A DNA stretch of 64,000 nt from Madurella fahalii (GCA_029876055.1 CM056877.1:3410001-3474000), one strand, 5' to 3'. Shown: positions 10,801 through 22,474, counted from the stretch's first letter. Translations and numbers: made by a program. The notes: generated by a model not told the origin, from the letters alone.

Positions 10801-11423
10801 CGACGCGTGCTCCGAGAGCAACGGGCTTCGGTAAACAGATCCATCCTTCAACCTGATCTCCTGGGGGCCCTGACGTGGGATGGCGTGGTCCTGGACGGGG
10901 GCGGGCGGGGCAGCTGTGTTGGCAGCGGGCGTGGGCGGCACCTGGGCGTCGGACCTGGGTTCGGCGACGACAGCTGGAAGCTCAGACTTTTGGTTCTCCA
11001 GCGGCGGTGCTGGTGGCGGGCTCTGTTTGTAGGATGACAAAGTGTTGTCGCGGCCCTGGGCCGCGGGCGTGGGCGTGGGCGTTGAAGGTGATGATGAGTT
11101 CGGAGACGACAGGTTGCGGACATCGACCAGGCCAGTCGACACCAGGTCGAGGCGCCCCAGCAGCTGCTGCAGCAGGTCCCGTCCCGCTTTCGTCCGCGGC
11201 GGCTGCACCTTGCGATTGGAGGCGATGCCGTGCTCGAGATAGCTCCTCAGAGCGTCGCTGATCTGGCTCACCTCGCCGCTGATGGAGTCGACCTTGAACT
11301 GCAGGGCGTCCATCTTGGGTTCCACGAGGTGGTCAGTCTCGAGCGTCGCGTTGATTGGAGAGATTTCGGGTTTGTGGCCGTAGGTCGTCTCGCCTTGGCC
11401 CGTGCCGGCTTCCGCCGGGTTCA
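7829..11423 (-). CDS. JmjC plus SET-like chromatin protein, frameshifted
   Basis: A large protein of about 1160 residues. After a low-complexity N-terminus comes a JmjC (Fe(II)/2-oxoglutarate dioxygenase) domain. The metal ligands are His (10309-10311) and Glu (10303-10305) in MHREDAHVRSENLL, and a distal His (10048-10050) in GTYHQVLNLG. A long Pro-rich linker follows, then a helical region. Next is a Cys-rich pre-SET stretch (CSLC ... CRC) and a SET-like domain (KGTGIRA, LGELVGELVPLG, then GNWVRK and DGEEITAKYG). The SET part is split between two frames. The switch lies at a run of six C (8095-8100, plus strand); one more base there would restore a single frame with GDW at the join. The usual NHS(C) cofactor motif reads CHNST. 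The 5' end opens on an acceptor (CACTAAC branch, TTGGAG) at about 11424, so exon 1 lies further upstream. The first internal ATG is at 11313. It is either a sequencing slip or a mutated gene. Confidence 0.8.
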
Positions 11424-12226
11424 CTCCAAGTTTAAGGTAACGTTAGTGAGCTGGGGAGGTGGCTGGGGAGCTGAGGGGCTGTCCGCCCCGGCGCTGGCTG
11501 TGGAGATTGGGGTGGGGAACCGTGCCCGCCCATGCAGATGGAGGGGCCACCTCTGCCCATCCCCGCAGCGCGGCAAAGCTGGACGTCAGGTACTGGACCA
11601 TCAAAATACAAGGGACCGACGCAACCATTCGTTTCCGGCGAGGGATAAAGAAATGAAAATTCATCTAGAAAGCTTCTCGCTATCCTTCCGCTTGTTTCTC
11701 GAGCCTGCCTAGGGCCAACAACTCCATCTCGATGGACTTCTGCAGCACTGCCTCAGCCTGTCACCCAGCGAACGGTTTGGCCGAGTTCCGGCCCTGGGGC
11801 GCTCACCAAGCCAGTACTGTCACAATGGAATTTGCCATCGTTCACGGCGAGAACAGGGGAGGTGTTGGGGAGGGAATTGTATTAGAGTGTAGACGCATCA
11901 CTATGCATTGTGCGGGTGATATCTGCGAAGACAAATGGAATGCGACATCAAATTTGCAGGCCAGAACCTGCGGTCTCGAACTCACGTCTCCAAAAAAGAG
12001 GCCCTGAGCATCCGTTGCCAAGCTCAAGGCCAAGCTCAAGTGACTGCTGCAGAGCTAGTGTGGGGGGGACCTGGGGTCCCTGGGGTGGTGGAACACTCCG
12101 ATAACGATCAGGGACTTTTACACTCAGAACACTCCTCACGACAGTTTGGGTTCCTCCACTTGCCGCCTTCTTGCCCCTCGCCCTTGCTGCCAACATCGCC
12201 CTATTTTATTCCTCCTTTTGGGAGAT
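11424..12226. other. divergent promoter region, JmjC-SET and RS-rich gene
   Basis: Shared upstream region of two genes that point away from each other. It should contain the unseen first exon of the JmjC-SET gene, since a branch-site-like CACTAAC and an acceptor lie at its left edge. I could not fix that exon. No separate gene is seen. Confidence 0.5.
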
Positions 12227-13481
12227 ATGGATAGAAACCGCGCGCAACATGAGATGCTGACAGACGATGCGGTTGCCACGCTCTTGGCAAAAGAGGCTAG
12301 CGATGCCTCAATCAAGTATTCCTCAATGGGGCTCGAAGCTTTCAAATCTACCAAGTAGGTCCATCTGGCATAGCTAATGATTACACCCGCTAACTCATAT
12401 CCGACAGGCCCTCGAACAAAGCGAAACCAAATACCCGCTTCCTGGGACGCATCATTAAGGAGACGACGAGTCACAATGCCGCCCTCCTAGCGAAGGAAGC
12501 CGCTGAGGCCCAGGCACGCTTAGACGACCTGACCGAGTTGGAGGAAAAGAAACGACGCAAGCTCAACCCCAGCGCCTCAGACATCAGACGTCGCCAGCTG
12601 GGCGATATCTCTTCGATCCTTCAAGGTCGGAAGCAGAGCAACGGAACAGATCGAAGCGACCGGTCAAGAGCACAAGAGGGCGGGCGGGACAGGGACCAAG
12701 CTCGCGAACGGGACCACCGACGGAGAAGACAAGACAGGGATGGGGAAAAAGACGAACGTCGCCGCCGCTCGGCGAGGTCGTCCTCCCCGTCCCGCAAAGA
12801 TCGGAGGTACCGCGATCGGTCCCCGCTCAGCGACACCGACGGGGACGAACGGCCGCGTCACTCCAGATCACAACGCAGACCATCAGACAAGAGCCATGAC
12901 TTGTTCGGACGCGAGTCCTCAAGGCGAAAGAGATACGGCCGGTTAGCCGAGGACGACGAGTGGGGCTCTCGCACCCCTCCGCAGGAAGACCTCGTCGACG
13001 GCTCGTTCTCGAGCCACTCGAAACACGGGCGGCTAGCTAATAAGGGAGACAACTCGGACCCGCTGGAAGAGCTGATCGGCCCGGCGCCTCCGCCAAAAGC
13101 CCCCGTCCGGACACGTGGAAGGGGCGCGATCAAGGGGGCCGCCGCAATGGACAGTCGGTTCTCTGACGGCTACGACCCGGCATCCGATGTTCAGATGGAG
13201 CCTGCCGAGACTGAGGACTGGGATGAAGCGGTTGAGGCGTACCGCGACCGCCTGAAGTGGAAACAGCAAGGTGCCGAGAGGCTGCGGGCGGCCGGGTTCA
13301 CGGACGAGCAGGTCAAGAAGTGGGAGAAGGGCGGCGAGAAGGACATTGACGATGTCCAATGGAGCAAGGCTGGTGAGAGGCGCGAGTGGTACGTACCATG
13401 CTGTCGTTTTCGCTTTTCGGCCACGGGCACTGGCTGACATGTTCGCTCAGGGATCGGGGTAAAGATAATATCGAACTCTGA
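12227..13481 (+). CDS. RS/RD-rich splicing-type protein (NKAPD1/PRP38B-like)
   Basis: Three exons, 12227-12354, 12408-13388 and 13451-13481, giving 379 residues. Both introns fit (GTAGGT ... GACAG with a GCTAAC branch; GTACGT ... CTCAG) and keep phase. The N-terminus (LAKEASDASIKYS, then NTRFLGRIIKETTSHNAALL) resembles the LRxIIxxTxxHN signature of NKAPD1-like proteins, which fungal annotation often labels pre-mRNA-splicing factor 38B. A long Arg/Asp/Ser-rich middle (about residues 75-165) is typical of nuclear RNA-processing proteins. The C-terminus is a conserved-looking helix (WDEAVEAYRDRLKWKQQG) and ends in DRGKDNIEL from the 31-base last exon. The ATG at 12227 follows GGAGAT. The splicing role is by family resemblance only. 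Confidence 0.75.
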
Positions 13482-14029
13482 CTGATCTAGAGGGCGGATA
13501 CAGGGGTTGGTTAATGGCCGGCATTCTGGAGCGGCAACTGTGCATTCTTCGGCGTTTGGGTAATTTGGCACTGGCGTCGGGGGGAAAAAAAAAAAAAAAA
13601 AAATTAAAGCCTTGGGTACTTTGTGGGAGTGGACGGGGATGGGACTTGGGCACGACATGAGGTTTCCGGTCATAAATTGTGATGAGTGATGACTTTGATG
13701 CCATCGCAAACTAGTATCGCGTTACGTATAAACAGCGATTGGTCCCTTCGACACATGTACCCCTAAACCTGGAAGACTCGTGTTGGCAAAAAGGTCATTA
13801 ATGAGGATGCCATTCAATCCCAGACAATGTTTACTCCTACAGATGTCTGGTTATATACAAAAGGCGAGTATGTGTGTCAATGTGTGCACCGCGTGCCTAA
13901 CATGTCAACCTGCTCACAGGCCAGACCTTTGGCATTTTTCCATCAGCTCGTCCCAGATTGCCCGATCCACTTGTTCTCATACTTGTGACTCTGCCACAAG
14001 ACCTGCTCTGCATTAATACTCCCATAGAC
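13482..14029. other. intergenic between convergent genes
   Basis: 3' regions of the RS-rich gene (plus) and CIA30 (minus). It holds an A19 run at 13585-13603 and nothing that looks coding. Confidence 0.7.
13585..13603. repeat. A19 homopolymer
   Basis: Nineteen A residues in a row, about 100 bases after the stop of the RS-rich gene. Its length is likely to vary between isolates and to be error-prone in sequencing. Confidence 0.95.
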
Positions 14030-14900
14030 TCATTGACTCCCCCACGCGACCTTTTGCCCCTGCTTGGTCTTCAACACCCCCTCCCTCACGCTCGACGAGT
14101 CCACCACGCCATCCGCCTCGCGCTCATCGTTCGTCGCCCATATCCTCTCGATACAAAACTCAAACGGGCCCGGTATCCTGTCCGTAAGCCCCACGCCGAT
14201 CGACTTGACCTTCTGCCGCATGATTTCGGTCTGCGGCTCGACGACGAAGCCGTGGTTGGTCCGCACAAAGTCGTTCCACTTGATCAGCACCGTCTCCCAC
14301 TCACCCGGCTTCTTGACGAACAGCCGGTGCTGGTGCAGGTCGGTCGGCACGACGGACTCGGTCTGCACGTTGACAAAGTAGCTCCGGCCGTCCGACTTGA
14401 CGCGCAGCGCGAGATAGACGTACGGGTCGATGTTCCAGAGGCTGCGGCCGAAGATTGTGGGGGGCCGGTCTTGTGTCCGGAAGGCGGCGTAGCCTGTCCT
14501 TTTGATGTCGGGGCGGTCTTTGGGGAGCTGGGTGGAGATGGTCCCGAAGAAGCGGGCGTAGCCGGGGGAGTTGGGGGAAGGGGCCGGTATGCCGGCGGAC
14601 GGCGGCGGGGAAGGGACCCATTCGAGGTTGGAGGTCGAGACGCCGCCGATTTCGATGTCGGACATGGTCTTACAGTCTTGGACGCCGGCTGGGCTGCGGA
14701 AGTTGTGGAGCTCGTACGGCCCTTGTGCGCCTTTGATCCCCTCGAGTTTCAAAGCTGGGAGTTCGCGTCAAGTCAGCGACAATGCCATACGGCTATGGGT
14801 CCATCGGCTGCTGGCGCCTACCGATGTTGGAGAGCCTCTTGAATTCGTCGACGCTGCGGCCAACGAAGCCCTTGAACATCAGCGGCCTTGTCGCTTGCAT
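14030..14900 (-). CDS. cia30: CIA30 complex I intermediate-associated protein
   Basis: Two exons, 14900-14822 and 14754-14030, giving 267 residues. Exon 1 encodes MQATRPLMFKGFVGRSVDEF and a few more residues. The intron (GTAGGC ... TCCCAG) joins in phase 1 to give NIALKLEGIKG. The rest matches the CIA30 family (NDUFAF1 in animals), a mitochondrial chaperone that helps build the membrane arm of respiratory complex I. Landmarks are the GYARFFGTIS strand, GYAAFRT, the YVYLALRVKSDGR strand, FVNVQTES, and the C-terminal KSIGVGLTDR with GPFEFCIERI. No clear mitochondrial presequence is visible beyond a short basic, hydroxylated N-terminus. The length is normal for fungal members. Confidence 0.9.
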
Positions 14901-15639
14901 CGTGGGCGAGATGTCTGCGCGACAAAACTGCTGCGCGAATCTCGTTCGTGCTATCGGATCGGTGATTCGTATTGAGGGCGAGAGCGCCGGTCGGTTTAGG
15001 TTTCCGTGCTCATTGTCGTAGTCAACTGCTTCAGATCTTCTTGGCGATCAAGGTCGAAGCGCTCCAATGGCTCCCTTGATGCATCTGATAAGTTTTGCGG
15101 GGACGTCATCAGAGCAACCACTGCAGCGACTCCACCCCTGCGGTTGGGCCCGCAACCAGCAGCTGTTCTGCAGTGTAAGTTAGGTCCCACCCCGCAAGCT
15201 CGGGCAGCGTTTCGCCGTTTTGGGCAAGACGTTGATAGCCAAGCAGTTATAAACTCTAAGCGTAACTAAGCATTAACATTATTACCTCTAATAAGTCTGG
15301 AAAGTTTCCTAAAACAAGATTTGCCAGAACTGGTAACAGCAGTCTATGCATCCCTTCTTGTTAGCCTGTAAATGCATCTATGCATCTCGTGCCAACGGGA
15401 TCAGTGATGGGAGCTTAGCTGAAAACAGCAGCCCCTCTTGTCAACACGCTTGCGTCTACAAAAGGACTAAGTAGGATTTGAAAAGACACGGGCACCGTTC
15501 TTCGATGAGGTACACATTAGGCCTGACTTTGCTGGAATGACCTCGTATTGCTGCAAGTACTAACGTATGTCAGAAGCTGGTCTTGCTCGTCAGTGGACAC
15601 TCCGAGCAGACGAGGCAGGAGCTGCACCAAGGTTTCCGG
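14901..15639. other. gene-free stretch before relict gene
   Basis: Upstream of CIA30. No convincing exon on either strand; somewhat more A+T than the flanking genes. Confidence 0.55.
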
Positions 15640-16254
15640 TCTGCCCAAAGGGATTTTATAGTATGGAATTAGGACCGGAGATCTCGGTGAGAACCGAGAG
15701 GACCTCTCAAATTTGTCGAGAAACGTTGAGGGGATCGATGCTTTGTACGAGTAGAGAACTTCGGTCCTTGCGTGGGGAACGACCAGTTCTCGAACCTTTA
15801 GACTCGATTAGAAAAGCCAAAAGCTTATTTCCGAGGGGTGAAATGTACCGCGAACAAAGCAGCTTCATTCGAGGATGTCTCTGTCTCTCTAGATTTGGTA
15901 GGGCGGGTTGGCGCTTCTACCGCACCTTCGCAAGTTGACTGACGGCTTTGCAACCGTTGCTCTTGGGCCAACGCGATCAGAATAGCTGCAATGTATGGGT
16001 CTTCTGCTTCGTCCAAAGGTCGTAAAGAGAGCAGCTTCGTTTGCAGGAGGGCTGCAACAGGGTTATTCGGTCGCCGGCAACGCCGATCGAAAACATGCTT
16101 CTCGCGGAGCTGAAGGGCGTTGCGCCGGTGAGCCTGACAGAGCAACCTCCGTTTTCCGCTTTGAAGAGGGCGACATCGCTGTCGCCGTCCCTGACGGATC
16201 TGCAGAGCGTTCGGAATGATGGTTAGACAGTTCTGCTAATGAAGTTGCGGCCAT
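15640..16254 (-). pseudogene. relict of a fungal-specific uncharacterised family
   Basis: The minus strand carries two blocks that look like pieces of a fungal-specific protein family I remember only as hypothetical. One, about 16110-15950, contains RRPNNPVAAL, LLSLRPLDEAEDPY and AAILIALAQEQR. The other, about 15760-15645, contains IPSTFLDKFERSSRFSP and PYYKIPL. The space between them has stops and a frame change (TAA near 15825, then a shift), and no splice pair that I can see joins them cleanly. An ATG at 16254 opens a Ser/Thr-rich frame that might be the old N-terminus. I read it as a decayed or truncated gene. The family link is from memory. Confidence 0.42.
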
Positions 16255-17372
16255 CGCGGCGCGAGCAAGAAGCGCAGTTGTCTCGTTACCAAGAGTAGCG
16301 GTGGCGCTTTCGCTTTGCGAAGAAAACCGGAATCAAGACCAAGGCTACGAGGCAACATTTGCGCCACGCTCGCTGGCGCAGCCGCACCCCAGCTAGTTTT
16401 GAAGACCAGTCAGAGGTTGTGGCCTGTGTCTCAAACTGGGAAGATCAGAGACTAAAATACCATGCAACGCAAACAACTATAGCAAATACACCGTTCGCCT
16501 CCCCCGTCCTGCGGCACACTTGAGATAACGGTATCTCTCAAGGAAGTAATTACCAGTTAGGCTCTAAGTTCTGGCCTTGACCCACCGCTAAGCACCGCCC
16601 TCGTCGCCCAGATCAAGACCATTTCGCACCTCCGGGCCGCCATGTCATGACAACATCAAGTAACAAGTGGTCCAGAACATATAGGGGAAACAGCCCTCGT
16701 GTGCCAGTTTTGTGGTAGTGTGTGGTTAGACAGCCCACTCTCCCCACCGACTCTCCGAAGGAGGAGCCGCCGAGCCCGAGGAATGGGGTCAGCCGCATGC
16801 GGCTAACCACACCTGCATCAAAAAGGTTGAGTTCTGTGCATCAGAGACGACCTGAGACTAAACAACTAATTTTGCAACCGTCCCACACATCTGAAAGCAT
16901 TGTCTTGAAACTCACACTTTACAACGCACGGCCACAATGATCTCCACTCCTCGCAACGACCGTTCGGGCTGAGCGGTTGGGAAGTCGTTGCGACTAGTTG
17001 TGTTGTACAGTGTAGGTCTGGACCATGAGACTATGTTTCATGCATGAAGGTATCCCTTGGAGACTCGCATGTGCAAGCGCACGGACCATATGACAGTACG
17101 CGATACGCCCAAGCCTGTGCAGCAGATACTGTGTTGCGGGAATGTCAAAACACTGGGATCAAGGCAACGTCGTTTGGTGAGTCATTTGGTTCCAAATGCC
17201 ATCTGTTTCCTCCGCGATCGCCAGGTACCCAGCATTTGCACCAACTCGTCGTCAAAACCCCGCGTCGGAGCAAACAAAAACGTCCTTCAAAGCAAGCATC
17301 GGTACGCCATCCTCGATTTCTCATGCCACCGTTCCGTTGGTTCTGGGATAAACCGTACAGTGTTCTACAGGC
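16255..17372. other. gene-free stretch with inverted repeat
   Basis: No convincing coding sequence. It contains an imperfect inverted repeat with a perfect palindrome at about 16719-16813. It leads into the leucyl-tRNA synthetase pseudogene. Confidence 0.5.
16719..16813. repeat. inverted repeat with 14-base palindrome
   Basis: The left arm GTGTGGTTAG at about 16719-16729 pairs with CTAACCACAC at about 16803-16812. The right arm abuts the perfect palindrome AGCCGCATGCGGCT (16791-16804). It might be a small element or a chance structure. No target-site duplication was recognised. Confidence 0.45.
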
Positions 17373-20300
17373 ATGGATGTCGATCCAGCCGCAGCGCCTG
17401 TTCCAATCATGGATGCAAATGCGAGCTCCCACGACACGATGAAGATCGAAAATGTATGATCCCACGGTCTGGTCATTCTGACAATACCTTACCTCGTTGG
17501 CAGACCGAAAAGAGGATACCCTCAAAGCCATAGAGAAGAAATACCAAAGGCTCTGGCAAGTGGAGAAGGTCTTCGAATCCGATGCTCCGCCGTGCTCAGA
17601 ATATCCGTTGGACTCGGTTTTAGCGGATGAGCTGCGACTCAAGGTGCCCAAGTTTTTTGGTCAGTAACCCAGTTTGTCATCATCTTTGGGAGACGCTGAC
17701 CTAGCTCAGGGACCATGGCATACCCGCAAGTCAATCCCGCCCTTCCATCCTATATCTCTTGCTAATGGACGCTCAGCTATGTGAATGGTGTCCCGCATTT
17801 GGGCCATGGCTTCACTATTTCCAAAGTGGACTTTACCGCCCGTGCTGCTAGAGCCGAAGGCAAAAACACGTTGTATCCTCAAGAGTACCATGCAACTAGT
17901 ATGCCTATCAAGGCCTGCGCGGAATAACTTGCGAACGAGATCGCCATGTTCGGAGAGCTGTTCGCTGGTTATAGGGAAAGTGAGGTCGTCGAGACAACGG
18001 CCCGTGCTTCAGCGCCATTCCCCCGCCCAAGGACGACGTTACCAAGTTCACCAATTTGAAGAAAGGTGGAGTATTCGGGTCTTTGAAGAGTGATTCCCGT
18101 TTCTGATGATGCTACAGGCAAGGCGGCACCGAAATCCGCTAAGGCGAAGTACCAGTTCCAAGTCATGATGTCGTTGGGCATCCCCCGCGAGGAAATTCAC
18201 AAATTCGCTGATGCCAAATATTGGTTACACTATTTCCCCCAGCTGTGGCAGCAACATCTCACGGAGTTCGGCTGCGGAATCGACTAGCGGCGCAGCTTCA
18301 TCACGACCGAGGTCAACCCATACTACGACTCTTTCGTCCGTTAGCAGATGCGGCGGCTTAGGGATCTCGGGAAGATCCGCTTCGGGAAGCGCTTCACGGT
18401 TTATTCTCCGAAAGATGGTCAGCCGGTGTCTAGATCATGACCGTGCTTCTGGCGAGGGTATCCTGGTCCAGGAATATGTCGGCTTGAAATGCAAGGTCGT
18501 GGACTGGTCTATGCAGGCTCAGGAGGTTATTTCGTCAAGCAAGAACATCCCGGGCAATGCCGAGGCCTTCATGATCCCAGCAACTCTACGGCCGGAGACC
18601 ATGTACGGCCAAACAAACCTTTTCGTCTCGCCTAGCATCTCCTACGGTATCTTCAAGGTTTCTGACACAGTCTTCTATCTCGCTACAGACAGAGCTGCAC
18701 GCAACATGGCCTTTCAAGGCATCTTTCCTAACTGGGGAAGTATCCCCAAGGTCATGGAGATAAAAGGTTCCGATCTGATCGGCTCGGCCGTTCATACACC
18801 ACTTAGCGCTCAGGATATCGTCCAAGTCATTCCCATGGACACGATAAAGGAAACAAAGGGGACGGGCCTGGTTACGTCCGTGCCTTCGGACAGTCCAGAC
18901 GACTACATTACGACACTCGAGTTGTTTAAAAAGGCTACGTTCTATGGAATCGACCCCAAATGGGTGTGTCAAGATATCTTGCCGATTATTGATACACCTG
19001 AGTACGGCAACACGATTGCCCTTACCCTTGTCGAAAAGCTGAATATGCACTCTCCTAAACATGAGCGGCAGTTTCTTGAAGCCAAGGAGCTCGCCTACAA
19101 GATAGGCTTCTATCAGGGCACGATGGTATTCGGGCCATTTGCTGGGATGCCGGTTCAGGAGGCGAAAGCGCGGATCCGCCAGCAACTCCTAGACTCGGGA
19201 GACGCCTTTGTCTATTGCGAGCCTGATGGCCTGGTGATCTCACGCTCGGGCGATGAGTGTGTTGCGGCATTCCTGGATCAGTGGTTTCTAGCATACGGCG
19301 TGGATGAGCTTTGGAGGGATGAAACTCTCGGCCACCTACGTGACCAGGATGGACTCGGTTTCAACTGTTTCAGTACAATTACGAAGCACCCGCTCGAACA
19401 GACATTTGGGTGGATGAGAGAGTGGTCTGTTACCCGCCAGTATGGCCTGGGGACGGATTTACCTTGGGATCCGTCTCAGATGGTGGAAGGCCTCCCCGAT
19501 TCTACCATCTCTATGGCTTATTACACCGTCGCACATTTCTTGCATTCCGATATCTACGGTAGACGACCTGGACATGCGGATGTCAGGGCTTCACAGATGA
19601 CTGATGGTGTATGGGAATACATTTTTGCCCTTGCCGACGGAGTACAGAGTGATATTCCGAAAGCTACTCTCGACGCCATGGGGAGGGAGTTCACTTACTG
19701 GTACCCCTTGGATATCCGCATCAGCGGAAAGGACCTTGTCAACAACCACCTGTTCTTCTTCCTCTACATCCACCAAGCTATCTGGGGCGAACAAGCACCA
19801 AGCTTTCTTCCAAAGGGCATCAGACTCAATGGCCACCTGATGTTGAACGGCGAGAAGATGAGCAAGAGCACTGGGAATTTTCTTGCCCTTACCAGTGCGG
19901 TGCAGAAATTTGGGGCAGATGCGACCCGGATCGCTCTCACCGATGGCGGAGATGGTATTGACGATGCCAATTTCGAAGAGGCAACCGCCAACGCCACGAT
20001 CCTAAATCTCTGAGCTGAAACGGTGGATCGAGAATGTCATCCAACACGCACGGTTGCTGAAACCCGGCGAAGAGTTTAGTCACGTCCGAACTACGGAAAA
20101 GCTGGACAATATCGACTCCATTCAAAGAACAGGGGGTAAGACCTTCTGGGACTCGTTGTTCTTGAATCACCTGAACGCATTGATCCGTCAAGCCGTTCAA
20201 GCATACCGGCTGTGAGTCCAAGCATCCTGCGCAGCAGATTCAGGCACTAATTAGCAAACAGGACCGATTTCAAGGCGGCGCTTAAGTTCGGGTTCTATGA

Positions 20301-21147
20301 CTTCACGACCGCCCGTGATAGCTACCGTGCAGCTACCCATTCAGCATCATTCGGAATGCGCCATGAATGTGTCCGCTACTATGTCGAATGCCAAGCGCTC
20401 ATGGTGTGTGTTTTCGCACCGCACTGGGCAGATCACATCTGGAGAGAAGTCCTGCTGAAGGTAAGTGAATGAGGAGTACGAAATACAGAGAACACTGTCG
20501 CCATCAGCATGTACTCGCCGAATGACACTAACCCAGTGTTCACAGCCTTCCACAGTTCAGCTCGAGACTTTTCCTGATGTCGTTGAGCCCAGCCTTGAAC
20601 TTGAATCGATCTCCGACTACGTCAAGACTACGACAGCTCGTGTCTTAGCAGCCCACGCCAGTCAGCAGAAGCGCTTAGCAAAGGAGAAGGGGGTGCTTTT
20701 CGAACCCGGCAAGGACAAGTGTTTGAACATCTACGTAGCTAAGTCCTGGCCGTCGTGGCATCAACGGTATATTGATCTCGTTCGAGACATGTTCGATGGA
20801 GTCACGTTGGATGTGAAGAGCGTGGTGGAAAAGGTGGAAAAGGTGGATATGATATGAAGAGGGCCATGCCGTTTGTCCAGAATCTCAAGCGGAAATTGGA
20901 GTCTGGAGAAACGCCCAGCTCTGTTCTTGCCCAGGATCTTGGCGTTCGACGAGGTAAAGGCTCTGTAGAAGCTGGTCCCTGTCTTACAATCGACCGTGCC
21001 AAGGCTCAAAGCGGTAAACATCATTGACATCGAGGAGCAAAGCTAACCGGAGGCGCAGCCGATGCAAGGATCAGGGCAGGCGGGATCCCACAAACCACAA
21101 GCTCAGCAGAGCTGGGTAATCCTGCGATTGAGTTCCTCAACATGTAA
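17373..21147 (+). pseudogene. cytosolic leucyl-tRNA synthetase pseudogene
   Basis: A complete but broken copy of class I leucyl-tRNA synthetase, from MKIEN-type N-terminus to a C-terminal GNPAIEFLNM and TAA. The HIGH-like site reads HLGHGF (about 17796). The editing domain (LRPETMYGQTN) and KMSKS (about 19857) are present. At least six introns are still recognisable with good borders, among them GTCAGT (17660), a GC-AG intron starting GCAAGT at 17726, and GTGGAG ... ACAG near 18069-18118, so the copy came from DNA and not from mRNA. Lesions include a one-base loss near 17515, TAA at 17925, a frameshift near 18020, TAG at 18285 and 18342 where Trp is expected, an inserted base near 18424, frameshifts near 20008, 20850 and 20950, and TAG at 20966. 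A working copy must lie elsewhere in the genome. The 600-codon open stretch 18430-20010 is the best-kept part. Confidence 0.9.
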
Positions 21148-22400
21148 CGGAAGGACCCTGGCATTTTGGGATTAAACCAGAGGAGGAGGTGTCCAAGGGG
21201 TAAAGAGCTGAAAGACCATGTGTTATCGAGTCACCGTAGATAAGTTAGAAAGCCTTGGAGACAACAACGTGGCTCTTTCCATGATGTCTGTTCCCGCCTG
21301 CTTGTCTGTGATCGGTGGTGCTTGGTTGCCGGTCTCTTTCTTATCTCTGGCATCTGAACCGTTCAGCACGTTCCCAACCTGCCTTACCCCCACATCGCTC
21401 CATCTTCGGTGCATGGAGGACTTCCACCCTGAATCACTGTTGCCGTAACTTCTATCGACTTCGCAGTCTGGATGTCACTTCTCATCTTGGCAGAGCCAGG
21501 GTCGGCAGCCATGCTGGCTTCGGAGTCCCGGTCAACCAATCTCTTTTCTCGAGTTTCGTCACATTTTCTGGTAACGTACCATGAATGTGTGGGGGGATCG
21601 GCCATCGCTGCACCATTTGACGCCGTGTGAGCAGCATGATTGTGGTGAAGCTTGTGCTCGTATGGACCTCTGGAGGTCCTCCATTGTTCTGAAATCCTGG
21701 ATGCCTGCTTTGAGAAGACTCTCTTTTCTGCCTTGTCCGACACTGGGGGGGTTGTTTGCAGCGGTCCGCGGGCTAGAGTCTGTGCGAGTATTCGGTGGCC
21801 ATGCCCAACCCCTGGCCCCGTTGAACGTCTCGGAGGGCTTCCCACCTTCCCCAAATTATCTAGGCGGTCATATCGTGGAGTATGTTGGCGGTTACTTGAT
21901 CTGAGTGAGAAACAGTGTTGTGGTTGGTCCCGGTGCTGCGGAAGCCAATGGGTGACCGTCAACCTACATGGGCGTAACAATGTCATGGTGCTGCACAATC
22001 ATGATTGATTGGTCGGGGATGCCCATAGCTGAATCCAGCCTGTGATACTGCGGTCATGGGTCTGAGCCCCTGCTGCAAGATGAGGGTTAATAGGGGCTAT
22101 GCGGTCAAACTCACCACCCCTCGGCTGACTGACATGCCGCTCCGTGTTGGTATTCCTCGCTCAGAAACACGAGACATGATGTGCGCCTGGCAGACGAGCG
22201 AGACTCTGGTGTGAGAACGTATATAAAGGCCATCCATTATTATTAGCTCGCTTCAATTTTCCGTTGGCGACTGTGTATGGTGCGCCTTTGAGTCGCTGGA
22301 AAGGCTCCGCGTTGGCGTTCAACGATCCCTCTCCTAGCATCCCAGCATTCAGCAGTCGTAAAACTGAAGGGCCACCACGGCCCCAGGGCAACTCCTAGTC
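21148..22400. other. gene-free stretch
   Basis: About 1.25 kb after the pseudogene with no domain-like frame on either strand. Confidence 0.55.
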
Positions 22401-22448
22401 CTAGGATAAAAGCCCATAGTCCTAATACAGCTCCCGGTTCTGGAAAAC

Positions 22449-22474
22449 ATTATTATTATTCTTCTTCTTCTTCG
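22449..22474. repeat. ATT then CTT trinucleotide microsatellite
   Basis: Four ATT units followed by four CTT units. Confidence 0.9.

Noticed and set aside
13958..14842. 294-codon plus-strand frame opposite CIA30
   Set aside because: It overlaps the conserved CIA30 exon along its length and has no family features.
18211..20013. The 600-codon synthetase frame as a working short enzyme
   Set aside because: It begins out of frame with the family, lacks the HIGH site in frame, and ends at a frameshift before the anticodon-binding domain.
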